Of a DNA stretch of 64,000 bases, positions 21,864 to 33,760 are shown piece after piece; the stretch's first letter is position 1; each line of letters opens with the position of its first letter. The notes below the pieces were generated by a model. That model was not told where the DNA came from. It ran no database searches and saw nothing but the letters and a program-made list of their open reading frames with translations. Source of the DNA: Hydnum rufescens UP504 (taxonomy: Eukaryota; Basidiomycota; Agaricomycetes; Cantharellales; Hydnaceae); assembly GCA_014904985.1 (NCBI GenBank), contig MU129135.1, positions 1 through 64,000 on the forward strand. The letters run 5' to 3'. The translations under genes were made by a program, and so were the position numbers.

Positions 21864-22468
21864 TGGAGCTTTGTGTTGTCTCTAAAATTCGTTGACTATT
21901 TGTTGCTGATAGTATCCTATTCGCCATTGTATCTCTCGTTTCTTGCACATTATCATCTATGACGTTCGCGGTCCTTCGTCAAAAGCTTGTAGTTTATCCC
22001 TCAATTCATGCTCATCACACGCGCGGCGCAAGACATGGGAACGTGATTAAGCCGAAACTCAAAAGTCACCGAGCATTGTAGGCGCAAATTAAAAGGGGAG
22101 CTTGCAAGGGGGATACAGTTGCTTACACCGGTGGGAAGCTAGGAAATCCGAAAAGGGGGTGAAAAAGTGTGAACACCTGGATCAAACGACCAGGAATCAA
22201 GACAGACAGAAAGAAAAGAGCCAGGCAAGGAAAGCGTTCATAATGCTCGCACACCACAGTCGCAACGGGCATTCGATGCCCATTGGGTACATGGTTGGTC
22301 GTAGCCATGGGAAGAGAAAAGGGACGCATGGGGCATAGGGAGGAAGAACGAGAAGACAACACCATTCAGGAATACTAATTGAGCATCGTCAGCTAGGAGT
22401 TGGATTATTGACAGAAGGTGCACAAACCGAGATGAGCAGCCTCAGCGCCCCGTCCACGGGGATCTAAT
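21864..22468. other. Intergenic between RAD18 and histone H3 (convergent)
   Basis: Shared 3' flank of two convergent genes. A plus-strand frame at 22102-22338 is rich in Lys/Arg by composition but has no family likeness. Confidence 0.45.
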
Positions 22469-23429
22469 TTACGCAGATCTCTCGCCACGAAGACGGCGAG
22501 CAAGAGCGAGATCCTTAGGTTGACTGAAGAGGAAAGCAAAGATGAGCAGCATGTTCATTACGCATAAACGGAGGGCAACGCACATGGTCACACGCTTGGC
22601 ATGGATGGCAGCCAAGTTGGTATCTTCGAAGAGTGAAACCAGGTAGGCTTCATAAAATAAACGTTAGCATCCGACACTGAGAAAAGAAAGTATATGGGTG
22701 AACAATCTCACCCTCGCTAGCCTCCTGAAGGGCTAAGACTGCAGAGGACTGGAAGCGGAGATCTGTCTGCAGAGAATATGAGTAAAGATCTAGCCGGGAG
22801 CGAGTTGAGGTGGGGAACTGTTACCTTGAAGTCCTGTGCGATTTCACGGACCAGTCGCTGGAAGGGCAGTTTCCTGATCAGGAGTTCAGTGCTCTTCTGG
22901 TATTTGCGGATTTCACGAAGAGCAACGGTTCCGGGGCGGAAACGATGAGGCTTCTTAACACCTCCGGCAGTGGTCTACATACGATGGACGACAGAGGGGG
23001 AATCAAAAGGGTCAGAGATTTAAACAGTGTAAGAACCAAGTGGGAGCGCTTACCGGGGCGCTCTTCTTTGCTTGCTTGGTGGAGAGTTGTTTACGAGGAG
23101 CCTTTCCTCCTGTGGATTTACGGGCGGTTTGCTATTAGTCATGACCGGAAGCAAATCCAAAACAGGAAGTTGCCGGTGACAGCAAAACACCGCGGGGCGA
23201 CGACGGCGGTGCACCAAAATCAAGCAGAGCGGAAGGAACAGTTGTAGCCAACGTTATTCGAGTGGGGGAGTAAGATTGGTGAATGAGTGAAAAAGGAAAC
23301 CGAGCGTTAGTGGACGAATGAATGAGTTGAAGAGTGAGACGAGACGAGGAGGAAGAGGGAAGGGCGCTTGGAGGCCTGTGGGGGAGTTGTGGAAGGGCAG
23401 GAAGACGGACGAACCTTGGTACGGGCCAT
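22469..23429 (-). CDS. Histone H3, six exons
   Basis: Exons 23415-23429, 23054-23131, 22825-22974, 22712-22766, 22584-22647 and 22469-22523 join to a 138-residue H3. The first coding exon is only five codons (MARTK). The fold is canonical: [80 protein letters not shown], and the end [10 protein letters not shown]. The tail around K27 differs from the usual KAARKSAP: it reads [10 protein letters not shown], so position 26 is Lys instead of Arg, and TTAGGVKK follows with one extra residue. No CENP-A hallmarks (long loop 1, divergent N-terminus) are seen, so I call it a canonical or replacement H3. No H4 gene is adjacent. Confidence 0.95.
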
Positions 23430-23784
23430 TGAAGCTGAAAAATAAGGGTTTCAGGCGGAGGGGGAGGGGGAAGAGGGGATTTTATGGATTCTCACTTGAT
23501 TTGAGGGGGTGGTTTTGGTTGAGAGGGGATTCTACTTTTCTCTCGTTGCTTAAGTGACACAGCGACTCTCATTCCCTCTCCCCTGTTGGATCACCTCCGC
23601 AAAAGTCTGTGAATCAAGACGCGAGCTCCGACTCCGACTCAACGCCGGAAACTGCCACTCTCATAGCCTCTCACCGCGCTTTCCCACTTCCGAAAATGGT
23701 AATTCGACATACATACACACACGCGAGGCATACATCATACATCATAGGCATAGCATCCATAGGCATCCATAGGCATATGTTATA
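23430..23784. promoter_or_regulatory. Histone H3 5' region
   Basis: The 355 bp upstream of the H3 ATG also abut the stop of the next minus-strand gene. Long purine/pyrimidine-skewed tracts (AGGGGGAGGGG-type, 23450-23490) are the only visible feature; no defined element could be called. Confidence 0.35.
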
Positions 23785-25119
23785 CTACTCCATTCTGTCC
23801 ATAAACGAAGAGCTGAATCCAATTCTCGGTGCAGCAGACCCCGACGAAACCTCCCACCCATCACTCCCAATTTCGCTCTCCATACCGGTCTCAAACTCTG
23901 AGTCTGTTCCAGTCCACGCGTCTTCCGTATCAATATATCCATATGATCCCTCCTCGTCCGTACCCTCGTATGGGGTAGACATTCCAGTTGCAACAAAAGA
24001 TGCAGTGTCTAGCGGGGAGCTTGCAGAGAAGTCCAGCGTCGGCATTGCCAAGGACATGCTATCAGGCGACAGGTGGACCGACAGGGGGTCGACAGGCAAG
24101 GCCCTGGGCGCCGAAGATATTTCACACCACCCTTTGCCTGCTTCTCCTATCGCGTCTCGCAGCATCTGCTCCGTCCATCCATCAAGTCGCACTCGCAGCA
24201 TGCGCGGCAATCCTTCCCCAGTTGTATCGATACAGTCACACGTAGCGCCACGATTCCAGACATTAGCTTGATCCAGCCGGCGGAAGAGGCTCGCTACTCG
24301 TATGGAATGGTCTGAATAGGAATTGTGGACGCTAAATATCAGGGCCCTTGTAGATAGTTCTGGCGACGCGCCCAGAGGTGCCCGAGTGACCATAGGCGAC
24401 AAGGGGATTGAGAGGGTCGTAATGAAGGGTTCCATTGGGGGCTCCATGAAGTAATCGGAGTAATCGGTGCTAGGGGATTCAACATCCACCGACAATGACT
24501 CTGGGAAGGATGCGGGAAAAAATCCAGACGTAGGTGTTCTTGAGATTAGCATTAGCATGTCCTTACGGCGAGCCTGTGATGCCTTGGTCTTCTTGGCGAG
24601 GTTGCGGCGCTTAAGATTATCCTTCTTCGTCTTGACGTCGAAATCGACCTCGAACAACGCACGGCCGGCCACAGGCACGTTCTGTACGAGATTTTGGAAG
24701 ACGGGTCGACCGCTGCTAAAGTTGCGGGCGGTGCCCAATCCAACCTGCGAGATCGACCTATTGGCTGGGATGCGAGGTGACCGCGGGATGAATGGGGCAC
24801 CAAATGGACGAGGCCATGCCACTCGCGAGGGTAGAGGAAGCGACTGTTTCACTCCTATAGTGGTTGGTATCGTTCTTATGCCTCTATTAAGTACGCGGGT
24901 GATCGGGACATTGCTTCGAACTGGAATGGTAATGATGTGTGAGAGAATACGAGTGATCGTGTGTCTAGCGGCGCGGACATGATTCGAAGCGATGAAATGG
25001 GGGATAGGCCCAGGAGATCGCAGAGACGATATTGTGTGCAGCGAGGCCGCAGGAGGCTGGGGTGGCCTACGTGCTCCACGAAAGACGCCCTTAAGCGCCA
25101 CTCGCGAAGCTGCTAGCAT
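23785..25119 (-). CDS. Conserved basidiomycete protein, probably mitochondrial
   Basis: A single open frame of 444 residues. The N-terminus is a strong mitochondrial presequence candidate: Arg/Ala/Ser-rich with almost no acidic residues for about 150 residues (MLAASRVALKGVFRGARRPP, later GLGTARNFSSGRPVFQNLVQ). A basic stretch (KKDNLKRRNLAKKTKASQAR) follows, then a folded-looking region (STRALIFSVHNSYSDHSIRV, RMLRVRLDGWTEQMLRDAIG) and an acidic tail with many Asp/Glu/Ser. I recall similar unnamed mushroom proteins; no function is known to me. Its start lies 171 bp from the start of the divergent Arb1-like gene. Confidence 0.7.
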   Translation of the reverse strand: MLAASRVALKGVFRGARRPPQPPAASLHTISSLRSPGPIPHFIASNHVRAARHTITRILSHIITIPVRSNVPITRVLNRGIRTIPTTIGVKQSLPLPSRVAWPRPFGAPFIPRSPRIPANRSISQVGLGTARNFSSGRPVFQNLVQNVPVAGRALFEVDFDVKTKKDNLKRRNLAKKTKASQARRKDMLMLISRTPTSGFFPASFPESLSVDVESPSTDYSDYFMEPPMEPFITTLSIPLSPMVTRAPLGASPELSTRALIFSVHNSYSDHSIRVASLFRRLDQANVWNRGATCDCIDTTGEGLPRMLRVRLDGWTEQMLRDAIGEAGKGWCEISSAPRALPVDPLSVHLSPDSMSLAMPTLDFSASSPLDTASFVATGMSTPYEGTDEEGSYGYIDTEDAWTGTDSEFETGMESEIGSDGWEVSSGSAAPRIGFSSSFMDRME

Positions 25120-25290
25120 TCCAATGACTTGGGCTCCGATGCCGAAGCTGGTGATGTGGAGGACAAGCCGACAAGGATGAAGCGTTTAGTACACAAGAGG
25201 AACTTGCCGCAATTCGATCGACGAGCCAGGTTTGCCTCGTTCTCTTTTCTTACGATCTGTTTCTTCTGGTTAGAACAATCAAAAAATACG

Positions 25291-27243
25291 ATGGAAAAGT
25301 CCCAGGACGTCTCTGATCCAATATCCTACTTCTTTCCCCCGTTTCCTTCCATTGAAGGCAAGAACGTTATTCCATTCAAGGATTTCAAGCCTGCGGGTGT
25401 ACAAATCACGCTGGACGAAGACGAAGAAGAGCTTGATGGGCTGGGTATTCCCACTGTCACCCTCCGGGTGACCCACGATATCGGGAAAGAGAAAATAAAG
25501 AAGAAGAAGAAGAGGACAATTGCCCTCGATGGCACGCTGGTTCCGTGGTACGATGAGTGGGAAGAGAAAGAGTCTTCCAACACCGCATCCCAGGTTGATC
25601 CGTGAGCCAGAGTCACTTCGTCATTCATCATCATGATTTCCCTCATGAAAGACCATCAGGATGACCGATCGAGTCGATCGTCTTTATCAAATCCAGAGGG
25701 ACTTCAAAGCAAGTAGACGTTTCCCCCCTGCAGTCCGTGTGCTTTACGATGAGGCAAGGGTTCACGATCTATCCGTGCGTGCTTGCCTAATTTGGTGGGC
25801 CTTTAGTTTCGCATGTTCCTCGGCATGATCGATAGCACATCACCCAGCCGGAGCAAGCGACTCAAAAATGACACATCAGAACCCTTAGAGGAGGAAGAGC
25901 AAGGAAGAGGAGCTGTCGATGACAATTTCTCGGATGATGACATTGACATGAGCCCTTCTGGAAACACTCAAGGTGATCCTATGTCAATGGAACCCGGCAT
26001 TCCCATTGAGGAGGAAAAACCGCCCGGACCCTCCCCGTTTGACTTACCGGTCCCGGCAAAGGAAGATCGCATGGACACTTTCTTCGCTGATCCTGAAAAG
26101 GCCATCAAGATCTTCCTTTCCTCTCACTTCCGCGACCGTGGCCTGCTCTGGGTGGAGTTCGATCTCAAAGCAGGCCCAATTATTGTTCGATCCTTTCTTG
26201 CTTTCATCCTCCGGCACCATGCACTTCCAGAATACGAACGAGATCTAGAATGTGCTCTGGACGCGGCCCGACATGCGGAGATCGAGCTTCCGAAGACCTT
26301 GATCGTGTCTCGTTCCCTTCCTGATTTCTGGGGTCTTGCCTGCGTTGACATTTGGGGTAGTAGAGTGCCGTCTTCCTGGGGCATCCCTAATTTTCCCCTT
26401 CTTCAGTCAGATGAACACACGACCGTCGTCGAACCAGACTCTGATGTGCCTGTCGCCCAGCTTATTTCACATGATGTGGCTATTGATGGTGTTCATGCCG
26501 TCCTTGAACCCACTCCCCTCGAAGTTGTCAATGATGCAATTGATATCGACATTAACGGTGAACAAGTACAACTTGCCACTACAAACGCACCCGATGTGGC
26601 CGCTATTTGGGACAACGTCGTACCAGTAGACAATAATGGATGGGATACGGCCTCGGATCAGTGGAACGCAGAGAACCAAGCAGAACAAACGTGGGATCCA
26701 CCGGTGCCGAGGCCTACATTCTTTGCGTTCGTTGGGCCATCGCCTTTCCCCAATACCCACGTTCCTATACGCGCTGAGCGCTCCGTTCGTGAAGTTATCG
26801 CCTTCGCAGCGCCTCTAGATATCAATAATTCTACCCATGCGAATCCTATATCTCACTTCCACTCCCATCTTGCCACAATCGTTCTGGGCCCCTGGATGAG
26901 GACCAAAGAAAGTGTGGATATTCCAGGGCCAGAGATCTTCCGGGATGATGCCAAAGCATTTGGCATCGACGATGTCCATGATCCTCGGAACGGCAACATC
27001 ACCGTACTCGTCGACCCCGAAGCCATTAAAGGACTGGTTCCCGGCCTTGGTATTGGAGGGTTATTTGTACAGGTTGCGGCCAAACCTGAAGAGAAACCGA
27101 AGGAAGTCAAGAAGTTTAACAAATCGACGCCATACAGGGGCAAGAAACCTCACGTGAGCACCCCATACGACGGGAAACAGTGGTGGTATCTAGAGAGCGT
27201 CAATCAAGTTATCCCGAGCTATTGGACACATCTCGTCGATTGA
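25291..27243 (+). CDS. Arb1-like protein (candidate Argonaute siRNA chaperone subunit)
   Basis: In fission yeast, Arb1 and Arb2 bind Argonaute loaded with duplex siRNA and are needed for heterochromatic silencing. The evidence here is motif-level: QIQRDFKASRRFPPAVRVLY joined to FRMFLGMIDSTS, then FFADPEKAIKIFLSSHFRDR, FLAFILRHHALPEYERDLEC, and AEIELPKTLIVSRSLPDFWG with LACVDIWG. This follows the family pattern as I remember it (FLNYxLxHxVCPEY .. AEKELP .. LPG-FN-AC). Exon 1 runs from ATG 25291 (MEKSQDVSDPISYFFPPFP). Introns: about 25604-25660 (GT-AG) and 25754-25806 (GC-AG, GCAAGG donor). The frame is open upstream to 25129 and contains an earlier ATG at 25177. The C-terminal part has no catalytic motif. 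The gene is tail-to-tail with Dicer. Family call moderate; gene model good. Confidence 0.55.
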
Positions 27244-27361
27244 AGGTTCTTTCCACTCCCCATCGGACTTCCAATCTCAACCAATCTCAACAACTGCGAC
27301 TTTTGATTGCTCTTGATCAGTAGCATGCATATCCATACATTTGTACAAGAAACATGTAGTT

Positions 27362-30300
27362 TTACAAATCAATCTCCATATCGCCATGCGCATCAGTACC
27401 AGCGGTCCGCGGGGCCTGGTAAACTGCCTCGTCGTCATCGCTGCCCGCCTCTTCGTCATCGCCACTGTCTACTTCACTCGATGCAACGGCGACTGGGCTA
27501 CCATACAGATGAGCCACCGCACGAGCGTGTAGTGCGAACCCTTCCGTCGTTTCATCCGACACCAGCACTTCCCCTGGCTCGCCTGATTGTTTGATGAGAT
27601 AGTGGTATATAATGCTCTCATCCATCGATTCAACGCTTGCAGAGTCGGAGAAGTGATCGACGGATTCGGGGGTGCCAGGTGCATTATCTGCTCTTTGATA
27701 GGCATTCACAGATCCTGCGGCTGCAGCTGTCTTGCGTACTTGTTCGCAGATGCAGAGCCGTTCAATAAAGTAGGGGGATTCTTTGTCCTGAATCAGGGCC
27801 AGGGCCCGGCGGATGCATTATACTTAGCCAGAGATCTAGTGTGACCTAAATACCGTGTGTGTAGATTTATGTGTCATGTCAAACAGAGAAGATTCAAAGG
27901 GCCCTCACCAAGCATCGGAGAACTGACATCCACGCCGTGAACTAGGACGGACATACAGTCAAACCTCCCGTCCGGATCGCTTGGGTCGCTTTGGCTCTTC
28001 CTGGTGGAATGACTCCATCATAAGTACAAGCTTGGTACACTGTCCCCGTTGGCACTCAACTGGAATTTAATGGCCGTGCACCCGTGACGAGCAGCCCAAA
28101 TCATAAGTTCACTAATGGGGTCCTTGGGCATGTCCGGACTAACGACGGCCAACACCTCTGTCATGATCGGCGCCAAAACCTGGAATGTTCTCTTAATGTC
28201 GAATCCACTGTCAACAAAGACGGCTCCGAAGACGGCTTCGAATAGATCTGCCATAGCCTTCATGAAAATTAGCGTAAGGAACACGTTCCCGAGTAAAAGC
28301 TAAATACCTTCGGAGGGTCCCAATTCCACGCTTCGACCACCAGTTGCGAATAAGGAATATGATCGGAGAGCTCGATATAGGCTTGGATAGAGGCCTCAAG
28401 TTTTGGAGAGTATGCAAGCATAAATTTGTGAAGAGATAGGTTTCTTCCTGACAAGGTGCCTAGAGTCGGGTTGCAGACGGCTCGAGATTTCGCCCACGTA
28501 ATTTGTCCCGGGGTTGCAAGAGGATACTTTAAGAAAAGGTATTCAGTGACATAGAGATCGATAACCTGAGTGGTGTGGTCAGAAAATGTAACTATGGTAC
28601 ACGGTGCGTACTTGCCGCTGTTGCAAGCAATTCTATTAGAATTAGAAACGGAGCTGCGTGGGGGATTAACTGACCATCGCCCAGGAATTCCAATCGTTGA
28701 TACGACGACGTATCCGGTGCACGGAATGTCGGGTGACAAAGCGCTTCCAGCAGCAGCTTCGAATTCCGAAATGTATAACATAAACTTGACTCTAGGGGGC
28801 CAAGGAGATCAGTGTGTTGGCTACCTTCCACTGGATGCTTGGGTCCATAGCCTCGAGACAACCACGGTTCTGAACCACCTAGGCACAGATCAAGTGCCGT
28901 CCCAGTTTGGAGGGCAGCATCGATGCCTCCTGAAAAGTAACTGACTGAAGAAAGAAGTAACAAAGCATCAAGAAGTGATAAATGCAAGGTAATCGTACTA
29001 GTTCACCTCCAAGAAGGGACTCCATGACATCCGGCATAGCCTTCCTATTGAAGCAGATTTCCGCTGTGTATGCATCGCCCTCATGATACAACATTTGGTC
29101 GGCACGGGGAGGCTTCCACTTTGCAATGGTCCGTTCGGCGATAAAGAATGGTTGGATTTCGATCTTCCTAGCTCGACTGAGAAGGAAGGTATTGTTTATC
29201 GAATTTGCTCTCAGAATATCTAGCTGGCCCTCATGCCGATATGGATATTTGTTGAAAACGTGTACTGCAGTGGTGAGCTTGAGGACCGCGTCGCCAAGAG
29301 TTTCGAATCGCTGATAGCTGTAATTGACACCAGCAACGGGAAGGGTGAGGGCCTCTAGTAATAGTGGAAGCTCTAGCTTGGGGAGTTTTAATCGAGCTTG
29401 CGCAAGAGTTGCTCGATATATGTCAGTGATGTGCCGAACGATTGTGGGAAATAGCCGAAAGACGTCGAAAACCGGAAAGGGGAGTTGTAAACGGCGACAT
29501 AGATTGCGAGGAATGAAGAGTGTATGCGACTTTATTGCCACCGGCGTAAAGCGAGCAGGGCAGACGCGATCAAGAGTAGAAGAAAGGACCTGATGCCTTT
29601 TTTCGACTCGGAGCTCAAATAATGGCTGGTCAGGAGGAACAAAGCGTGCCCCGCGTTTTTCTGTAAAATAATCTCTGTAGGAAGGGTAATCACTTTCCCG
29701 GCTTCCCGGAGGGGGTGTAGAGAGTGGGCTGAGATCGTCTCGGATCGCAATGAGACTACACAAAGATCCCGTCATCGATAACGCACTTGGTAAGCAGTGG
29801 AACGGGCGGATGAGATGGGACGTCGGACCAGTCCTGCGCTCTTGGGGGTTTCCAGGGAGCGAGTGATAGTATCGGTAATCCACGGCACCATCAATAACAG
29901 GGACAAGATAATAAGGAGATGACTGAGATGGGATCTGGTACCCGGCTATACTCTGGCGAACTCCAAAAAGAAAGAAGTCATCTATAAGACAGAGAGCATC
30001 CCGACGTTCGGATAAAGTCGGCCAAGAGAGGGAGATCGGTGGACCTAAGCGAATGCACTTGGTGCCAGTCGTGGTCGGGAAATGGGACTCGAAGGGCGCG
30101 AGAGCACATGCAGACAGAAGACCAGTGTGGGCCGTCCCATCAATATACATCTCATGGAGCCAGGTACTACTATTATCCAGCCACAGGTTTCCAAACGGAT
30201 CGTGCAAACGCACCGCGATGACAGGCTTCATGTCCGACGTTTTGGTCATGCCATTGCCGTCGGCATCGACGGCATTATCGCCGCGCTGCAATCGATCAGG

Positions 30301-32487
30301 TGTCAGATACTTGTCGAACACCTCGAGCTCGAGGAGTTTGCGCATTGCAATATAAGCGGCAGATCTCTTCGCGCTGCCTTTCCCACGTCTTACAGGGCCA
30401 ACAAAGGTTCGAATATCCCCAACGAGGGGCAGAGCATGAGGAAGAGTAAGATTGGCTGAGAAGGACCCCTCAGAGTAGGAGATCAACTCCCATGACAGCC
30501 GAAAGACGGGACAGTACTGATCCCGAGGTATGAGAGAGCACAAGTTGGCAAGCATAGGTATGCAAGAATACGACGTCAGAGTTGCGCCAGTGGACTGAAT
30601 TGTGAAGGATTCTTGTAGCTCGTTTTCGTCCCAGTCATCATCACCGTCGTCTGCATCGTCTGGTGGGGTTGGGGGTCTATCCCTTTGATATCGTGCCTTG
30701 AGAGCAGGTTCTGCTCTCACAAGCCTCTCGTACATTTGACGGTGTGCACTATCGCCATCCTTAAGCATTATAATGTACTCTGAGTTTGCCCGACGGGCAC
30801 GACCGCGAGACTGAACATAGCCGACCAGAGTCTGAAGAGGATCGAAGCGGACGACCAGGTGGCATGCTTGGAAATCGAGGCCCTCTTCGGCCACATTAGT
30901 TGCTATGACGAGATTGTATGTGCCGTCCCGGAACTTGGCAACGGTGTCCCGCTGAACATTGAATTGCATTCCATTTCCAGTGATAACTGCGTCTCGAGTC
31001 CTGGATATACCATGACCCGTAAGTGAAGTACATCGCACCCATTTCAGAGTGGGAACGCGAGCTAGCATCCACGCGAGCACCGAGGCGACATGCCGCTGTC
31101 CAGTAAAGACAATTCCCTGAAATGTGGGCGAGCTGGATGATGTAAGGATGTCCACTAGACAAAGGAATTTTGGGGACAACCAAGAATCGTGGAAAGGGGA
31201 ATCTATAGCGAAGCGTGGGGAATGTTGTTCGAGGACGTCATAAATTGGTTGCAATTCCATCGGTGGAGTCCTATATTCTACAGATTCTCCAGCTATACGT
31301 CGAGCAAGCTCCTCGAGAGCCGTTTCCTTCCCATTTCTGGTTTCCTTAAGTGTTTGCTGGAGTTCGTGCATGACCCAGAAGTCCGCCCCATAGGGTCCAA
31401 CCGCTTCAAGAAGAGCCGTATATTTCGCGATCCTGCGCAAGTGATCCTCGGTTGAAGAAGTAGACTCAAAATAAAATACACAATCGTCCCAGAGCGTTGG
31501 CGTTGGGTAGGTCAAGTATGTATCTGGGGTGGCACCGTACGAATAGATGCGTTCCGTAGGTCTTGGAGAATGGGTCTGAAGCTCCTCCGTATTGATAGCA
31601 ACGGCCAGCACTTTAGCGTGGGTACTCTGTTCTAGTTGCCTGCAGACCATTTCAAGCGTCAACATTGCCAGAATCGAAACGAGGAGATTCGCACTCACTG
31701 TAAAGAAGCCAAGGGCTTATCGATGTTCCATATAGGGCTTGCTGTAAGGCCAAGTATCTTGGGCCTACTAGGGGCGGGACAACGCCCGTAATGATCTGCC
31801 ATGATCTGTGCGTAAGGATGCCTCTTTTGACAGTGATGCACCTCGTCGAACACCAAGAGGGAGACCTAACGGATTCAGGATAAAAATCGGGGTTCAAAAT
31901 TGACGGGAATCAGAATGACCTTGTCCATGCTCCAATGTGCGTGTACGCTCAGATCATAAAATATCTTGCAGCAATACAAAGTATCAGCTTCATAGAACGT
32001 GCAATCCAAAGGTCATTTGACGAACTTGGGGCGTCATGACCTAGTGTTCATGTGAGATATAGATTATGAAGGCAATATTACCCAGCGTACCAAAACGTCA
32101 TGCTCAGTGAATTCCTGGATCCACTTATGTCTGTCCCACATATCCACCCCCATATATCCACAGTAGCCTTTCAGACTTCAATGGCGTGATGTTTGGAGAA
32201 CACGGCGGCCTGCTGGTCTACGAGTGGGACCTTCGGTACAAGGAATACGATCTATAAGACCGAAGACGAAGAGACTTAGACGAAAAGCGATGTCAGATGT
32301 TTAGATTTTACACTACCTTCTTTCCAAAATTTTCTGGTTGGGCAGCCATCCAACGTGACAACAAGACGGCGATGTAGGTCTTCCCAGACCCGGTATCGAT
32401 GGCGGCGATGACATTGCCTTGGCAAGCTCGCTCAAATATCTCCTCCTGATAAGCGCGTGGAATGATATCCGCCACAGCAGAATCCAT
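27362..32487 (-). CDS. Dicer-like ribonuclease
   Basis: Dicer cuts double-stranded RNA into small interfering RNAs. Start ATG 32487 (MDSAVADIIPRAYQEEIFER). Helicase: Walker A DTGSGKT at about 32400-32380, FLVPKVPLVDQQ, the DExH box LLVFDEVHHC near 31845, LGLTASPIW, and helicase C with TNVAEEGLDF and QSRGRARR. A dimerisation-type region follows (ANLCSLIPRDQYCP .. GSAKRSAAYIAMRKLLELE). RNase IIIa has YQRFETLGDAVLKL and MPDVMESLLGG; RNase IIIb has YQRLEFLGD and KAMADLFEAVFGAVFVDSG, so all catalytic acids are present. A C-terminal dsRNA-binding region (about 27980-27790) ends in an acidic tail (SGDDEEAGSDDDE), stop 27362. One apparent one-base break lies near 32168-32179 inside the helicase. It is head-to-head with PLP2 (112 bp between starts). 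Confidence 0.93.
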
Positions 32488-32599
32488 CGATCAAAGGTCT
32501 CCGAAGGGGACGAGAGAGAAGTGAAAGATGTTATCTCGGCGCCAATCAGACATTCAGTATAGTATTTGGATCCGACCACGCAGTCGTCATCGATTGTGC

Positions 32600-33618
32600 G
32601 ATGGCCGTCAACCCTGAGGAAGACACAGAATTGTACGCTCGCGGTCGGCTAGGCTCTGGTGGACTCTCTAACCTTCCCTTGTGAAGCAATGATGCTCTTA
32701 GACAGCATGGAATTATCCCCCCAAAGACCCAGCCCGTCCTTCACCTTCTCCCCCCCCTTCTCCTACGGTGGCATCGACTCTCGCTGCAGGGCCCTCAATA
32801 AATGACCTGGATTTATTGGATGCTGCTGATTCAGATGAGGAACGTCTGATTGAATCCTATCGACGACAAAGATTATCTGAAATGAGGAAAGAGGCCAAGA
32901 GCTCTCGTCGATTCGGCTCGATCTTTCCCATTAGCCGGGATGACTACACAAGAGAAGTGACTGAGGCTAGTAAAGCTCCAGAACCGGATGAAGACGAAAA
33001 AGAGGAGGACGACCCACACGCAGGTACCGGCTGTCATATGCTTTTTATATCAAGATGGGTATGCAAAACTGTGAATATTGCACAAAATTGCAGCTGATAT
33101 AGATTGAAGAGGGGAGCCTGCTAGTGTTCGTCTCGAAGCACAACTACAGATAATAGCTGTTCGTTATCCACGCGTCAAGGTTGTCTCTATTGTGGGAAAC
33201 AAGTGCATCGAAAACTATCCTGATCGACACCTGCCTACTCTCTTCTTGTACCGAAACGGTGTTCTCCGGCGCCAGTTTGTTGCTTACGGGAAGGACCGTG
33301 AACGTCCCGTTGAAGGTGGGGGATACTTTCCGAGCTGGTGGCCGCCATATATCCTCTCAATGCCTAAACATTTCTCCTTCAGAACTTGAGGTACTCTTAA
33401 TGGCCACGAACATGATTGATCCGCGAAAAGCGGTGTCCACAGACGTCCCCGCCGAGCGTCAAACAGACGGTGATGAAGGAACAGAAGATGAGGACCGTGG
33501 CTCGCCTTCGAAGGGCAGGGGGAATGGACGAGGAAAGACTGTTAATCAACGGACCACAAGCATCAGGACGGGGGCAATAGGCAAAGGCGATGATAGTGAC
33601 TCTGATTTCGATCTTTGA
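32600..33618 (+). CDS. PLP2: Phosducin-like protein 2 (PLP2)
   Basis: PLP2/PDCL3-type proteins are thioredoxin-fold co-chaperones of the CCT/TRiC chaperonin that help fold actin and tubulin. Seen: MAVNPEEDTELYARGRL start, an acidic helix (LDLLDAADSDEERLIESYRR), the family hallmark QRLSEMRKEAKSSRRFG, then SRDDYTREVTEASK. The thioredoxin-like part has KCIENYPDRHLPTLFLYRNG and RRQFVAYG, and the C-terminus follows as ELEVLLMATNMIDPRK with a charged tail ending DDSDSDFDL. The thioredoxin CxxC is absent, as in the family. Introns lie near 32650-32720, 33025-33140 and 33315-33385; their exact borders are approximate. Confidence 0.88.
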
Positions 33619-33760
33619 AAGCGTAGTTTTGTTGTAGCATCGATACATTAAAGCACCGAGGAGACCAGAATAATAGCCCACATGGTAATACAAAGAGTCA
33701 AGACTACAGTAACAGGACATTGCAACAGGGCACGACGAAACAGTGGGTAAACTTCCGGCT

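Noticed and set aside
22469..23429. Centromeric histone CENP-A
   Set aside because: The histone fold, loop 1 and tail follow ordinary H3 almost residue by residue; only a few tail changes are seen.
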